Shown: positions 1 to 7,605 of the stretch, piece by piece
How the letters are laid out: the number at the start of each line of letters is the position of its first letter
Position numbering within the stretch: the stretch's first letter is position 1
Assembly: GCF_024054195.1 (NCBI RefSeq)
Contig: NZ_JAMXLB010000001.1
Location: 1,498,950-1,562,949, forward strand
Length of the DNA: 64,000 nucleotides
Direction of reading: 5' to 3'
DNA from: Flavobacterium sp. NRK F7
GTDB lineage: Bacteria; Bacteroidota; Bacteroidia; Flavobacteriales; Flavobacteriaceae
The notes under the pieces: generated by a model
What the model was told of the DNA's origin: nothing
The model's database searches: none
Seen by the model: only the letters and a program-made list of their open reading frames with translations
Translations under genes and position numbers: made by a program

Positions 1-405
1 TATCAAGCAGGGACTTTATCTGGAAATCCTTTGGCTATGGCTGCAGGATATGAAATGTTGAAAGCCCTCAATGAAGATCAAAGTATTTTTAAAAGATTAG
101 AAGAAAAAACAGCCTATTTAGAAAGAGGAATTCAAAAGGTATTACAGGATAATCAAGTTGTATTTACAATTAATAGAGTGGGGTCAATGATTTCAGTTCA
201 TTTTGATGCGAATCCAGTATATGATTTTGAAACAGCTAAAAATGGAGATAATGACCACTTTAAAAAGTTTTTCCATGATTTACTCGCTAAAGGAATTTAT
301 ATAGCGCCATCTGCTTATGAGACTTGGTTTATAACGGATGCTTTAAGTTATCAAGATTTAGATTATACCATCCAATCTATTCACGAAGTGACAAGGAAAG
401 AATAG
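1..405 (+). CDS. hemL: Glutamate-1-semialdehyde 2,1-aminomutase, C-terminal part (5' end outside window)
   Basis: The reading frame is open from base 1 and gives the last 134 residues. It begins with [16 protein letters not shown], the conserved segment that follows the PLP-binding lysine in GSA aminomutase, a class III aminotransferase. The enzyme makes 5-aminolevulinate for haem synthesis in the C5 pathway. The catalytic lysine and cofactor site lie upstream of the window. The C-terminal region ([19 protein letters not shown]) matches the usual HemL end, so the gene looks intact. It is followed at once by a bidirectional terminator facing a convergent gene. Confidence 0.93.
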   Translation, partial: YQAGTLSGNPLAMAAGYEMLKALNEDQSIFKRLEEKTAYLERGIQKVLQDNQVVFTINRVGSMISVHFDANPVYDFETAKNGDNDHFKKFFHDLLAKGIYIAPSAYETWFITDALSYQDLDYTIQSIHEVTRKE

Positions 406-414
406 AAAGTATAA

Positions 415-444
415 AAAAAATGGGGTTGTACAACCCCATTTTTT
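415..444. terminator. Bidirectional intrinsic terminator after hemL
   Basis: The perfect palindrome TGGGGTTGTACAACCCCA (421-438) is flanked by an A run on the left and a T run on the right. It can stop both hemL and the convergent minus-strand gene ending at 462. Confidence 0.88.
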
Positions 445-461
445 ATGTTCTTAAAAAAACA

Positions 462-797
462 TTACAGTTCTAAAATTATTTTTTTATGTAAGGCTTTATT
501 TTCTAAAAGTCTTTCTCTTTTTTCTTGTGGTAAACCAGCTAAAATTTTAGTATTGAACTGAGAATTAATTTTTTTAGCTTCTTCTAAATTAGTCGCAGTA
601 CCAACACTCTCAATACGCATATCAACTAATTGAATTAGAGATTGTTTCAAGTTGTTGTCAATGTCAAGATAGGTTGCCATTTCGTTAGTGTCTTTAATCA
701 TTTGCTCTCTGTCAAATTTTGCAAAGCTTTTTTCTTGAGCAAAAGAACTTAAACTAAACATAAATGATAGTACTAAAATGGATAGTATTTGTTTCAT
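462..797 (-). CDS. Small secreted protein of unknown function (Spy/DUF-like)
   Basis: This 111-residue protein has a signal peptide (residues 1-20, cleavage expected before QEK). A charged, probably helical body follows with no cysteine or recognisable catalytic motif. Spacing of PQEKRERL near the end resembles the LTxxQ-type helices of small periplasmic Spy-like proteins, but the match is weak. It lies 77 bp downstream of a second small secreted protein on the same strand, so the two probably form an operon. Function unknown. Confidence 0.75.
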   Translation of the reverse strand: MKQILSILVLSFMFSLSSFAQEKSFAKFDREQMIKDTNEMATYLDIDNNLKQSLIQLVDMRIESVGTATNLEEAKKINSQFNTKILAGLPQEKRERLLENKALHKKIILEL

Positions 798-874
798 ATT
801 TTAATAGAATTTTTAATATTATAACACCAAATCTAAATTAATTTTAGCTTTAAACCAAAAAAAAGATTATTTAT

Positions 875-1297
875 TTAGTGGCGACCTCTTTTTTCTTTAA
901 TATGCTCCTTTGCTTTTTCTTTTCTGCTTTCCTGAATCTTTTCCCAATTTTCAAATTGTTCTGGAGTTAAAATTTTAGACATATCTTTTTTAAAAGACTC
1001 TTGATTGGTTTTCATTTCTTCTCTTCTTTTAGCGCGCTCTTCTTTAGATTTTTTTTCTTCTTTTACTCTTGCTTCTTTCATCTCTTCCATTTTCTTTTCC
1101 CTCTTTTCCATTTGAGCTTCTAAAATAGGTTTTATTTTTTCTTGTTGCTCATTGGTAAGACTTAAGTCAGAAGTCATTTTTTCTAACTGTTTCGCTACTT
1201 TTTCTTCTGAAGTTAATTTTTCCCTTTTCATTTCTTTGTTTTGTGCCATAGTAATCGTACTAAAAGCTAAAACCAATGCTAACATTATTGTTCTCAT
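875..1297 (-). CDS. Spy/CpxP-like periplasmic protein, Lys/Glu-rich
   Basis: The 140-residue protein has a signal peptide (1-18). Two LTxxQ motifs follow, LTNEQ at 47-51 and LTPEQ at 110-114, separated by a long Lys/Glu/Met-rich helix (about 55-100). Two LTxxQ motifs around an antiparallel helix are the signature of the Spy/CpxP family, whose members act as periplasmic chaperones or stress and metal sensors. Methionines cluster around 63-74 (MEKREKKMEEM), which would suit metal contact, though this is inference. It is transcribed divergently from the MbnP/MbnH-like locus. Confidence 0.72.
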   Translation of the reverse strand: MRTIMLALVLAFSTITMAQNKEMKREKLTSEEKVAKQLEKMTSDLSLTNEQQEKIKPILEAQMEKREKKMEEMKEARVKEEKKSKEERAKRREEMKTNQESFKKDMSKILTPEQFENWEKIQESRKEKAKEHIKEKRGRH

Positions 1298-1364
1298 AAT
1301 TCTTTTTTTAAAATTTATACTAATTAGATAGGTAAACTTTTAAAAGGTTTAATCCCTTCAAAAA

Positions 1365-1380
1365 AATGATAAATATCATT
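1365..1380. promoter_or_regulatory. Inverted repeat in the divergent intergenic region, operator candidate
   Basis: AATGATA-AA-TATCATT is a perfect 7+7 inverted repeat between the Spy-like gene (minus) and the copper-type locus (plus). It lies roughly 25-45 bases before the -7 element at 1403-1410, a usual operator position. It resembles half-sites of AT-rich metalloregulators such as Fur, but no regulator can be named from the sequence. Confidence 0.35.
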
Positions 1381-1402
1381 ATTTTTTAAAGCTTGTAATA
1401 GG

Positions 1403-1410
1403 TATATTTG
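1403..1410 (+). promoter_or_regulatory. Bacteroidota-type -7 element TATATTTG
   Basis: TATATTTG fits the TAnnTTTG consensus of the Bacteroidota major sigma factor. No clear TTTG lies 17-23 bp upstream. Transcription would begin around 1416-1418, at or just after the GTG at 1415. This suggests either a leaderless GTG start or use of the ATG at 1427. Confidence 0.5.
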
Positions 1411-1414
1411 TTTC

Positions 1415-1789
1415 GTGAAAAAAGCAATGTTCCTGTTAGCATTATTTATACTGGTAAAGCCAGTAATTCCTGTATTGGATTATATTGTTAATTATGAATA
1501 TATAGCAACAGAATTATGCGAAAATGTAACCAAACCAGAACTAAAATGTAATGGTAAATGTCATTTAGCCAAAGAGCTTGCTAAAGTTTCTGAATCGGAA
1601 AAACCTATTTCATCCAACAAAAAAAATGGACATCAAGAAATCGAAGTCTTGTTTTGTAACGAAATAGCAAGATGGAACATTCTTTTAGAAAACATCTTTT
1701 TAATGCAAGAAAAAGATGTTTTTTATCAGAATTTGTATCAATCTGTTGCTGCATATTCTATCTTTCATCCTCCTATTTACATCTCTTAA
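1415..1789 (+). CDS. Small Cys-containing membrane or exported protein of the MbnP/MbnH-like locus
   Basis: The frame opens with GTG and encodes 124 residues. An alternative ATG at residue 5 (base 1427) would fit the promoter better and keeps the hydrophobic N-terminal segment (about 5-20). After it comes a cysteine-rich stretch, ELCENVTKPELKCNGKCHLA, with C-x9-C-x3-C-H spacing, and one later cysteine (FCNEI). I recognise this as a small Bacteroidota family often seen beside outer-membrane or metal-related genes, but no function is established to my knowledge. Cys and His placement suggests metal or haem-related contact. It is first in a plus-strand run with the MbnP-like and MbnH-like genes. 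Confidence 0.7.
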   Translation: MKKAMFLLALFILVKPVIPVLDYIVNYEYIATELCENVTKPELKCNGKCHLAKELAKVSESEKPISSNKKNGHQEIEVLFCNEIARWNILLENIFLMQEKDVFYQNLYQSVAAYSIFHPPIYIS

Positions 1790-1904
1790 TTTTTTTAAGT
1801 ATTACTGGTTAATTCTGTGTTAATCAGCGAGCTACTCTGTTCAAAATTTTCTGAGGTTTTTACCTCGGAACAATCACTTATGTATACAATTTAAAAATTT
1901 ACAG

Positions 1905-2684
1905 ATGAAAAATCTAATTAAAAATATAGCAATACTATGTGTTGCTACTACAATCTTATTTTCTTGTTCTAACAATGATGATAACATTACTAAGGCTACT
2001 GGAACGCTAAAAGTAGAGTTTGATAATATTTATGGCGATGCTAATTTTGCTTTTCATACACCTTATGCTAATTCTAATGGAGAAGTGGTTAAGGTAACTA
2101 ATGTGGTTTATATTGTAAGTAATATTGTTTTAACCAAAGAAGACGGTGCCACTTATACAGTGCCAAAATCCGATAGCTATTTCTTTGTTAACGAAGCAGA
2201 TGCATTTAGTACTTTACTTTCATTGCCCAATATTCCTGCTGCAAACTATACAAAAATCACTTTCGGGATTGGGGTTGATGAAGCCCAATTTAATGTGGGT
2301 GGTGAAGGACAAGGCAATTTATGGGAAAGAGCAGATGCCTTAGGGATGACTTGGTCTTGGGCTGCAGGATATAAGTTTATTAAATTCGAAGGTACCTTTA
2401 CATCACCAAGTTTTACCGATGCCAGTTTTATGGTTCATACAGGAAAAACGGGGGAAATTTACAATTATGCGGAAGTAAGTTTAAATCTACCTGAAAAAGC
2501 TTTAGTGCGTTCTTCTATTACACCTCAAATTCATATTATGGCGAATCTAAAAGAAATTATCGACGGAACTACTGTAGTTAATTTTGAAGAAGGAGGTATG
2601 GTTATGGGTGGTGCCAAAGTGCAAAATATTATGGCAAACAATGTACCCAACATGTTTGAAGTACATCATGTACACAACGATTAA
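1905..2684 (+). CDS. MbnP-like copper-binding lipoprotein
   Basis: The 259-residue protein has a lipoprotein signal with the lipid cysteine at C21 (ILFSC), followed by Asn/Asp residues typical of surface or periplasmic lipoproteins. From residue 33 it reads like the MbnP family: GTLKVEFDN at the start of a beta-sandwich, W140 and the W150-S-W152-AAGYKF motif, and a His-rich tail (MFEVHHVHND). MbnP in methanotrophs binds copper and carries a tryptophan that its partner MbnH oxidises to kynurenine. The next gene is an MbnH-type di-haem protein, which supports the assignment. Which of the tryptophans would be modified here cannot be told from sequence alone. Confidence 0.8.
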   Translation: MKNLIKNIAILCVATTILFSCSNNDDNITKATGTLKVEFDNIYGDANFAFHTPYANSNGEVVKVTNVVYIVSNIVLTKEDGATYTVPKSDSYFFVNEADAFSTLLSLPNIPAANYTKITFGIGVDEAQFNVGGEGQGNLWERADALGMTWSWAAGYKFIKFEGTFTSPSFTDASFMVHTGKTGEIYNYAEVSLNLPEKALVRSSITPQIHIMANLKEIIDGTTVVNFEEGGMVMGGAKVQNIMANNVPNMFEVHHVHND

Positions 2685-2694
2685 GTAGAAGTAG

Positions 2695-2836
2695 AAGCTA
2701 TTCCTGCTTTACAGTACTAGTCCTCGGTCGTATCGTTTATTTTCTACAATTTTTTAAAGAGCTTCTTAGGTCGCTTTTTAAAAATAAGAAAATATAACGA
2801 TACGCCCTGCGGGCTATTCCTTTCAATCAGGGCTAA
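2695..2836 (+). repeat. Dispersed hairpin repeat, copy A
   Basis: The left arm AAGCTATTCCTGCT and right arm CCTTTCAATCAGGGCTAA are shared with four other intergenic copies in the window. The inner stem is CGTATCGTT (2729-2737) with AACGATACG (2796-2804). This copy lies between the MbnP-like and MbnH-like genes, within the presumed operon. Confidence 0.75.
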
Positions 2837-2847
2837 AATCCTAAATA

Positions 2848-3885
2848 ATGAGAAAAATAGTAATTGTTGCAGCCTTACTGTTAGTTGTAAGTTGTAGTCC
2901 CAATAAAGATTCAGAATATCAAAATATTCCCATAAATTATCAAGTGCCCAGTAATTTTCCTCCTTTGGCTTATAATATGGAATACAATCCTTTAACAGAA
3001 AAAGGATTCGAATTAGGAAAAAAAATCTTCTACGACGGTCGTTTAGCTTCTGATGGAGTGGTGGCGTGTGGTTTTTGTCATATCCAAGAAAACGCTTTTA
3101 CACATCACGGACATACCTTTAGTCATGGTGTGGGAGAAGGTATTGGAACACGTAATGCACCACCAATACAGAATATGGCGTATCAAACCCAGTTTTTTTG
3201 GGATGGAGCCGCTAATCATATCGAATTGTTGTCTATGAACCCTATTTCTAACGAAGTAGAAATGAATGGAAACATTGGGAACATTATCACCATGATGCAA
3301 AATGATTCCGAATATAAAAAGTTATACCAACAAGCTTTTGAAAATGGTGCCATTAACAGTGAAAACATGTTAAAAGCATTAGCGCAATTTATGACGATGC
3401 TAACTTCTTCTAATTCGCGTTTTGATAAATTTAGAAGAAATGAACCTGGAGGAACACTTACTTCAGATGAAGTAGAGGGTTATACTCTTTTTAATCGAAA
3501 ATGTGCAAATTGTCATGCTACCGATATTTTTACAGATAATTCATTTCGAAACAACGGTCTGTCGATTAATCCACAAATTCAAGATAATGGAAGGTATCGT
3601 GTAACCGAGCAAGAAGAAGATAGGTACAAATTTAAGGTTCCTAGTTTACGTAATATAGAAAAAACAGCACCTTATATGCATGACGGTCGTTTTTTTACTC
3701 TAGAAGCAGTCTTAGATCATTATGCAAATGGTGTGGTAAATACTCAAAATTTAGATCCTAGTTTAAATCAGAATGGTGTTTTAGGAATTCCTTTAACAAC
3801 CGATGAAAAAGTAAAAATTATCGCTTTCTTGAAAACATTAACTGATAATGAGTTTTTGACAGATACGCGTTTTGCAGAATTTTAA
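2848..3885 (+). CDS. MbnH-like di-haem cytochrome c peroxidase-family lipoprotein
   Basis: The 345-residue protein has a lipoprotein signal (VVSC, C16). It contains two c-type haem sites, CGFCH at 74-78 and CANCH at 219-223, and a YMHDGRF motif at 276-282 that supplies an axial or distal residue in the bacterial CCP/MauG superfamily. MbnH belongs to this superfamily and oxidises a Trp of MbnP. Adjacency to the MbnP-like gene makes an MbnH role more likely than generic H2O2 detoxification, but a plain peroxidase cannot be excluded. Maturation of the haems would need a cytochrome c assembly system elsewhere. A hairpin repeat separates it from the upstream gene. Confidence 0.82.
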   Translation: MRKIVIVAALLLVVSCSPNKDSEYQNIPINYQVPSNFPPLAYNMEYNPLTEKGFELGKKIFYDGRLASDGVVACGFCHIQENAFTHHGHTFSHGVGEGIGTRNAPPIQNMAYQTQFFWDGAANHIELLSMNPISNEVEMNGNIGNIITMMQNDSEYKKLYQQAFENGAINSENMLKALAQFMTMLTSSNSRFDKFRRNEPGGTLTSDEVEGYTLFNRKCANCHATDIFTDNSFRNNGLSINPQIQDNGRYRVTEQEEDRYKFKVPSLRNIEKTAPYMHDGRFFTLEAVLDHYANGVVNTQNLDPSLNQNGVLGIPLTTDEKVKIIAFLKTLTDNEFLTDTRFAEF

Positions 3886-3900
3886 AAAATAAACATACAG

Positions 3901-4854
3901 ATGAAAAAAATAATAATACTATTTCTAATAATAGGTCTTGCAAAGTCTCATGCTTCTGAAAAGGATAGCTTGGCTTTGGAATATCCTTTTAAAAAATATT
4001 ACAAATTACTGGATGAGTGTGACGCTTGCGGTTGTTCTGCAAGTGGGGGAAGTATGGGTTTTTCTTCGATGTTAAATCCAAATTTTATCGGGATTCGTTA
4101 TTTTTATCAATCCTATCAAAGTACAGATGGCTTGTATAGCAATTCACCTTGGTATACAGAAAATTTTAACACCATTCAACTATGGGGAAGAATACCCGTT
4201 ACTTCTAAAATTCAAGTTTCTTTGCTTTTACCGTATCAATTTCATAATCGAGAGTCAAACACAGGGAACCAATCTATTTCAGGCCTAGGTGATCTTACAG
4301 CTTTAGGATTTTATTCGATTGTAAAAACAAAGAAGGATTCTTTATCTTTTAAACATCATGTATTACTTGGTGGTGGTGTAAAAATACCAACAGGAAAGTA
4401 CAATGAGTCAAACAACGGAAGCGTTAATCCAAGTTACCAATTAGGAACTGGAAGTTGGGATTATATTGTAGCAACAGAATACATACTTCGAAAAGAACAA
4501 ATCGGTTTTAATGCGATGTTGAATTATACAATCAAAACAGAGAATGAGAAAAATTATCGTTTTGGAAACCAATTCAATTATGGCGGTACCTTTTTTTATG
4601 TTGTAGCAAACGAAAGTTTTTCTTTTGTGCCCCAACTGGGTTTTGCAGGAGAAATGTATGAAAGTAATTACCAACACCAACAAAAAGTAAGAAATACTGA
4701 AGGAGATATTTTGTTTGGAAAAATGGGTTTTGAAATTGGTAAAGACCGATTCTCTTTGGGAGCCAATGCCATGTTGCCGATTCATCAAAATTTAACAGGT
4801 GGAAATGTGGAAGCTAATTATAGATGGAGTATCAATTTCAATTATAGTTTGTAA
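3901..4854 (+). CDS. Predicted outer-membrane beta-barrel with N-terminal CxxCxC motif
   Basis: This 317-residue protein has a signal peptide (about 1-18) and a cluster C40-x2-C43-x-C45 in DECDACGCSASGGSMGF. The rest is dominated by alternating amphipathic strands (GGGVKIPTGKY, IGFNAMLNYTIKT, RFSLGANAMLPI) and ends in an aromatic-rich strand NYRWSINFNYSL, as expected of an outer-membrane barrel. It starts 15 bp after the MbnH-like stop, so co-transcription is likely. The cysteine motif near the N-terminus could bind metal at the periplasmic mouth. Role in transport or assembly is inference from position. Confidence 0.7.
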   Translation: MKKIIILFLIIGLAKSHASEKDSLALEYPFKKYYKLLDECDACGCSASGGSMGFSSMLNPNFIGIRYFYQSYQSTDGLYSNSPWYTENFNTIQLWGRIPVTSKIQVSLLLPYQFHNRESNTGNQSISGLGDLTALGFYSIVKTKKDSLSFKHHVLLGGGVKIPTGKYNESNNGSVNPSYQLGTGSWDYIVATEYILRKEQIGFNAMLNYTIKTENEKNYRFGNQFNYGGTFFYVVANESFSFVPQLGFAGEMYESNYQHQQKVRNTEGDILFGKMGFEIGKDRFSLGANAMLPIHQNLTGGNVEANYRWSINFNYSL

Positions 4855-4856
4855 AC

Positions 4857-4888
4857 AAAAAAAGGAACTCAATTGAGTTCCTTTTTTT
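4857..4888. terminator. Bidirectional terminator between the barrel gene and lysS
   Basis: The palindrome GGAACTCAATTGAGTTCC (4864-4881) is flanked by seven A and seven T. It serves the plus-strand metal locus and convergent lysS. Confidence 0.9.
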
Positions 4889-4898
4889 ATATAAATAA

Positions 4899-6596
4899 TT
4901 ATTTTCCTAGAAATTCAGCAATTTTTGCATCGCCTTCCACTTTAATTTTCATTAAGCCGTGTTTCACGATACCTTTGCTTGCAGCATCCCATTTTTTACC
5001 ACTTAAACCTGCTTTTTCTTTTAAATCACCTATTGAGATTCCTTCGTTAGCTTTTAAAAGTTCAATGATATGTTTCTCATCTTCCGTTAATTCCGGACCT
5101 TTTTTCTCTGGTCGCATTTGCGGGAAGAATAATACTTCTTGAATCGAAGCATTGTTTGTTAAAAACATCATTAAACGATCCATACCTATTCCTAAACCAG
5201 AAGTAGGAGGCATACCATATTCTAACGCTCTTAAGAAATCTTCATCAATAATACCATTAGCTTCATCGTCTCCTTTTGCAGCCAAAGCCATTTGGTTTTC
5301 AAAACGTTCTCTTTGGTCAATCGGGTCATTTAATTCCGAATAGGCATTAGCAATCTCTTTTCCACAAACCATCAATTCAAAACGTTCGGTTAAATCTGGA
5401 TTATCTCTGTGCGATTTACATAAAGGAGACATTTCTTTTGGATAATCCGTAATAAAGGTAGGTTGGATAAAATTGCCTTCACATTTTTCACCAAATATCT
5501 CATCAATTAATTTTCCTTTACCCATGGTTTCATCTACTTCGATTCCCATAGATTTGGCTGCTTCAAATAATTCAGCTTCGGTTTTTCCAGTAATATCGAA
5601 ACCAGTAAATTGTTTAATTGCATCGGTCATAGTAACTCTAGCATATGGTGCTTTAAAATCTACTTTATGTTCTCCAAAAGTAGCTTCGGTAGTTCCGTTG
5701 ACTTGTTTAGCACAATATTCTAATAAATTTTCGGTCATTTCCATCATCCAGTTGTAGTCTTTATAAGCTACATAGATTTCCATTGCTGTAAATTCTGGGT
5801 TATGCGTTCTGTCCATTCCTTCGTTTCGGAAGTTTTTTGAAAACTCGTAAACTCCATCAAAGCCACCTACGATTAGTCTTTTTAAATATAATTCGTTAGC
5901 AATTCGCATATATAATGGAATGTCTAAACTATTATGATGTGTAATAAAAGGTCTTGCCGCTGCGCCTCCAGGAATGGCTTGTAAAACCGGAGTTTCCACT
6001 TCCATGTAACCTGCTTCGTTAAAAAAAGAACGCATAGCATTGAATAATTTGGTTCTCTTTTTAAAGACTTCTTTCACTTGTGGATTTACTACTAAATCCA
6101 CATATCGCATTCTATAACGCAATTCTGGATCAGTAAAAGCATCAAATATGTTTCCGTCAACATCTGTTCTTGGCAAAGGTAACGGACGTAATGTTTTACT
6201 TAAAAAAGTAAATTTATGAACCATTACACATTGTGCTCCCACTTTTGTAGTAAAAAGCTCTCCTTCAACACCAATAAAATCACCTAAATCGGTTAATTTT
6301 CTAAAAACCTGATTGTACATTGTTTTGTCTTCACCAGTACAAATTACATCTCTATTAAAATACAACTGAATTCTTCCTTCGCTGTCTTGTAATTCAGCAA
6401 AAGCCGCTTTTCCTTGGTCACGAACGCTCATTAAACGTCCCGCAACTACAACTTTCTTGCCTTCTTCAAAAGTTTCCTTAATTTGCTTCGATGTTTCTTT
6501 TACAGGAAATAAATCTGCAGGATAAGGGTTGATACCAAGTTCGCGTAAAGCTGTAAGCTTGTCTCTTCTAATGATTTCTTGTTCTGAAAGTTGCAT
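4899..6596 (-). CDS. lysS: Lysyl-tRNA synthetase, class II, with C-terminal extension
   Basis: The 565-residue enzyme charges tRNA-Lys in the cytoplasm. An OB-fold anticodon-binding domain (about 45-135) precedes a class II core with motif 1 (EAGYMEVETPVL, 194-205), motif 2 (NFRNEGMDRTHNPEF, 255-269) and motif 3 (GLGIGMDRLMMF). Typical bacterial LysRS is about 505 residues. Here about 68 residues (498-565) follow the core, beginning after FFPQMRPE, and read like a small winged-helix domain. Start at the ATG at 6596 matches the family N-terminus. A minus-strand -7 element lies at 6617-6624. Confidence 0.96.
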   Translation of the reverse strand: MQLSEQEIIRRDKLTALRELGINPYPADLFPVKETSKQIKETFEEGKKVVVAGRLMSVRDQGKAAFAELQDSEGRIQLYFNRDVICTGEDKTMYNQVFRKLTDLGDFIGVEGELFTTKVGAQCVMVHKFTFLSKTLRPLPLPRTDVDGNIFDAFTDPELRYRMRYVDLVVNPQVKEVFKKRTKLFNAMRSFFNEAGYMEVETPVLQAIPGGAAARPFITHHNSLDIPLYMRIANELYLKRLIVGGFDGVYEFSKNFRNEGMDRTHNPEFTAMEIYVAYKDYNWMMEMTENLLEYCAKQVNGTTEATFGEHKVDFKAPYARVTMTDAIKQFTGFDITGKTEAELFEAAKSMGIEVDETMGKGKLIDEIFGEKCEGNFIQPTFITDYPKEMSPLCKSHRDNPDLTERFELMVCGKEIANAYSELNDPIDQRERFENQMALAAKGDDEANGIIDEDFLRALEYGMPPTSGLGIGMDRLMMFLTNNASIQEVLFFPQMRPEKKGPELTEDEKHIIELLKANEGISIGDLKEKAGLSGKKWDAASKGIVKHGLMKIKVEGDAKIAEFLGK

Positions 6597-6616
6597 ATAA
6601 ATTCTTTTTAAGCGTG

Positions 6617-6624
6617 CAAAGATA
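6617..6624 (-). promoter_or_regulatory. -7 element for lysS
   Basis: CAAAGATA on the plus strand reads TATCTTTG on the minus strand, about 20 bp before the lysS ATG. No good TTTG is seen at the usual distance. The upstream DNA holds two direct TTTAAAAG copies (6633-6648). Confidence 0.5.
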
Positions 6625-6710
6625 AGTATTAGTTTAAAAGTTTAAAAGTATAAAACTTCAAAAGTTTGTATTTTATTTGGAGCGAAGGTTTGTCTCGTTT
6701 TTGCTAACTA

Positions 6711-6796
6711 TTTTCCTGCCATTCGTTCTATCTTTTTTGCAATTAGTATGCTATGCCAAAATGCAAAAAAAGGATGTCACTTCTGTCAGGGCTATA
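6711..6796 (+). repeat. Dispersed hairpin repeat, copy B
   Basis: Left arm TTTTCCTGCCATTCGTTCTA, right arm GGATGTCACTTCTGTCAGGG. Inner stem TTTTTTGCA (6733-6741) pairs with TGCAAAAAA (6762-6770). An ATG inside it (6748) creates a false N-terminal extension of the next gene. Confidence 0.75.
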
Positions 6797-6810
6797 CGGG
6801 AAAGTATTTG

Positions 6811-6818
6811 TATATTTG
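6811..6818 (+). promoter_or_regulatory. -7 element TATATTTG for the lipoprotein-lipB pair
   Basis: TATATTTG lies 16 bp before the ATG at 6835, directly after repeat copy B. It supports the 6835 start because an earlier start at 6748 would lie upstream of the promoter. No clear -33 is seen. Confidence 0.5.
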
Positions 6819-6834
6819 TGTCAAATTTGTAAAA

Positions 6835-7605
6835 ATGAAAAAAATAATTTTTCTTATCAGTATAGTATCTGTTTTAGTGAGTTGTAAAATTCAAGAAACA
6901 ATAGCTGTAAATGAATTAAATGAAGTGGATTTAAAATATGGTTTTGATTTTTCGCCTATGTTAAAATTAGGAAAAAAAGAGGATGAAGCGAAGGAAAGTA
7001 AAAAAGCTTATGATACGGTTCTAGATTTCCGAGCACTATTAGCAGAGCATAAAGATAGTATTGCAAAACTTCCAGATAGTGTTAGAACCCAATTAGAATT
7101 TTTAGCCGATTTTGATATTCATATGAAAGTTGATGAATCAAAAGATATTTTTCTTTATGAAATGGGGATGAAGTTGCCTTCTTTTGAAGCGATGTCTAAA
7201 GACATGAATCCTTTTAAAAGTATAGGAGCTTTGTCAAAAATGGATAAAAGTTTGGCTATGGGAGCGGATAAAGCAGATGATGATAAGGAAAACTATGAAA
7301 CGACGTATACTTATAATGAGCGATATTTTGAAAAAAAAATTGTTTCCAAAGTAAAGAAAAAGAGAGAAAAGAAGAGATTTTCTGAAAATGAAGAGTTAGG
7401 AGATGATGAGTTTTCAAAACAACTTAAAGAGGCATTGAAAGAATGTTCATATGTTATGAAATATACATTTCCAAAGAAAATAAAATCGGTTTCTTTAAAA
7501 AATGCAAAAATAAGTGAGGATAAAAAATCTTTTACTTATGAAATATTGTTAGATGATTTAGAGAATCAAGAAGATTTAAGTTTTAAAGTGCAATTTTATG
7601 AATAA
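6835..7605 (+). CDS. Lipoprotein of unknown function
   Basis: I chose the ATG at 6835 because it gives a clean lipoprotein signal (IVSVLVSC, lipid cysteine C17) and follows a -7 element. A longer frame from 6748 would begin inside a hairpin repeat. The 256-residue product is highly charged, with Lys/Glu-rich stretches around 150-190 and no known domain. A mid-region motif LPSFEAMSKDMNPFKSIG may be amphipathic. It overlaps lipB by 8 bp, implying translational coupling, though a link to lipoate metabolism is not evident. Function unknown. Confidence 0.75.
   Translation: MKKIIFLISIVSVLVSCKIQETIAVNELNEVDLKYGFDFSPMLKLGKKEDEAKESKKAYDTVLDFRALLAEHKDSIAKLPDSVRTQLEFLADFDIHMKVDESKDIFLYEMGMKLPSFEAMSKDMNPFKSIGALSKMDKSLAMGADKADDDKENYETTYTYNERYFEKKIVSKVKKKREKKRFSENEELGDDEFSKQLKEALKECSYVMKYTFPKKIKSVSLKNAKISEDKKSFTYEILLDDLENQEDLSFKVQFYE

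Noticed and set aside
462..1297. Two small secreted proteins as a toxin-antitoxin or phage-related pair
   Set aside because: Both have signal peptides and Spy-like LTxxQ features, with no toxin or antitoxin motif.
1805..1868. Riboswitch before the MbnP-like gene
   Set aside because: Two short stems exist (CTGGTTAA/TTAATCAG and GAGGT/ACCTC), but no known riboswitch core is seen and the stems are small for an AT-rich region.
2146..2343. Overlapping 65-codon ORF inside the MbnP-like gene
   Set aside because: Out of frame with a clear lipoprotein gene and without a recognisable motif or start signal.
6748..6834. N-terminal extension of the lipoprotein gene
   Set aside because: It starts inside hairpin repeat copy B and upstream of the -7 element at 6811. 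It has no signal peptide, while the ATG at 6835 gives one.
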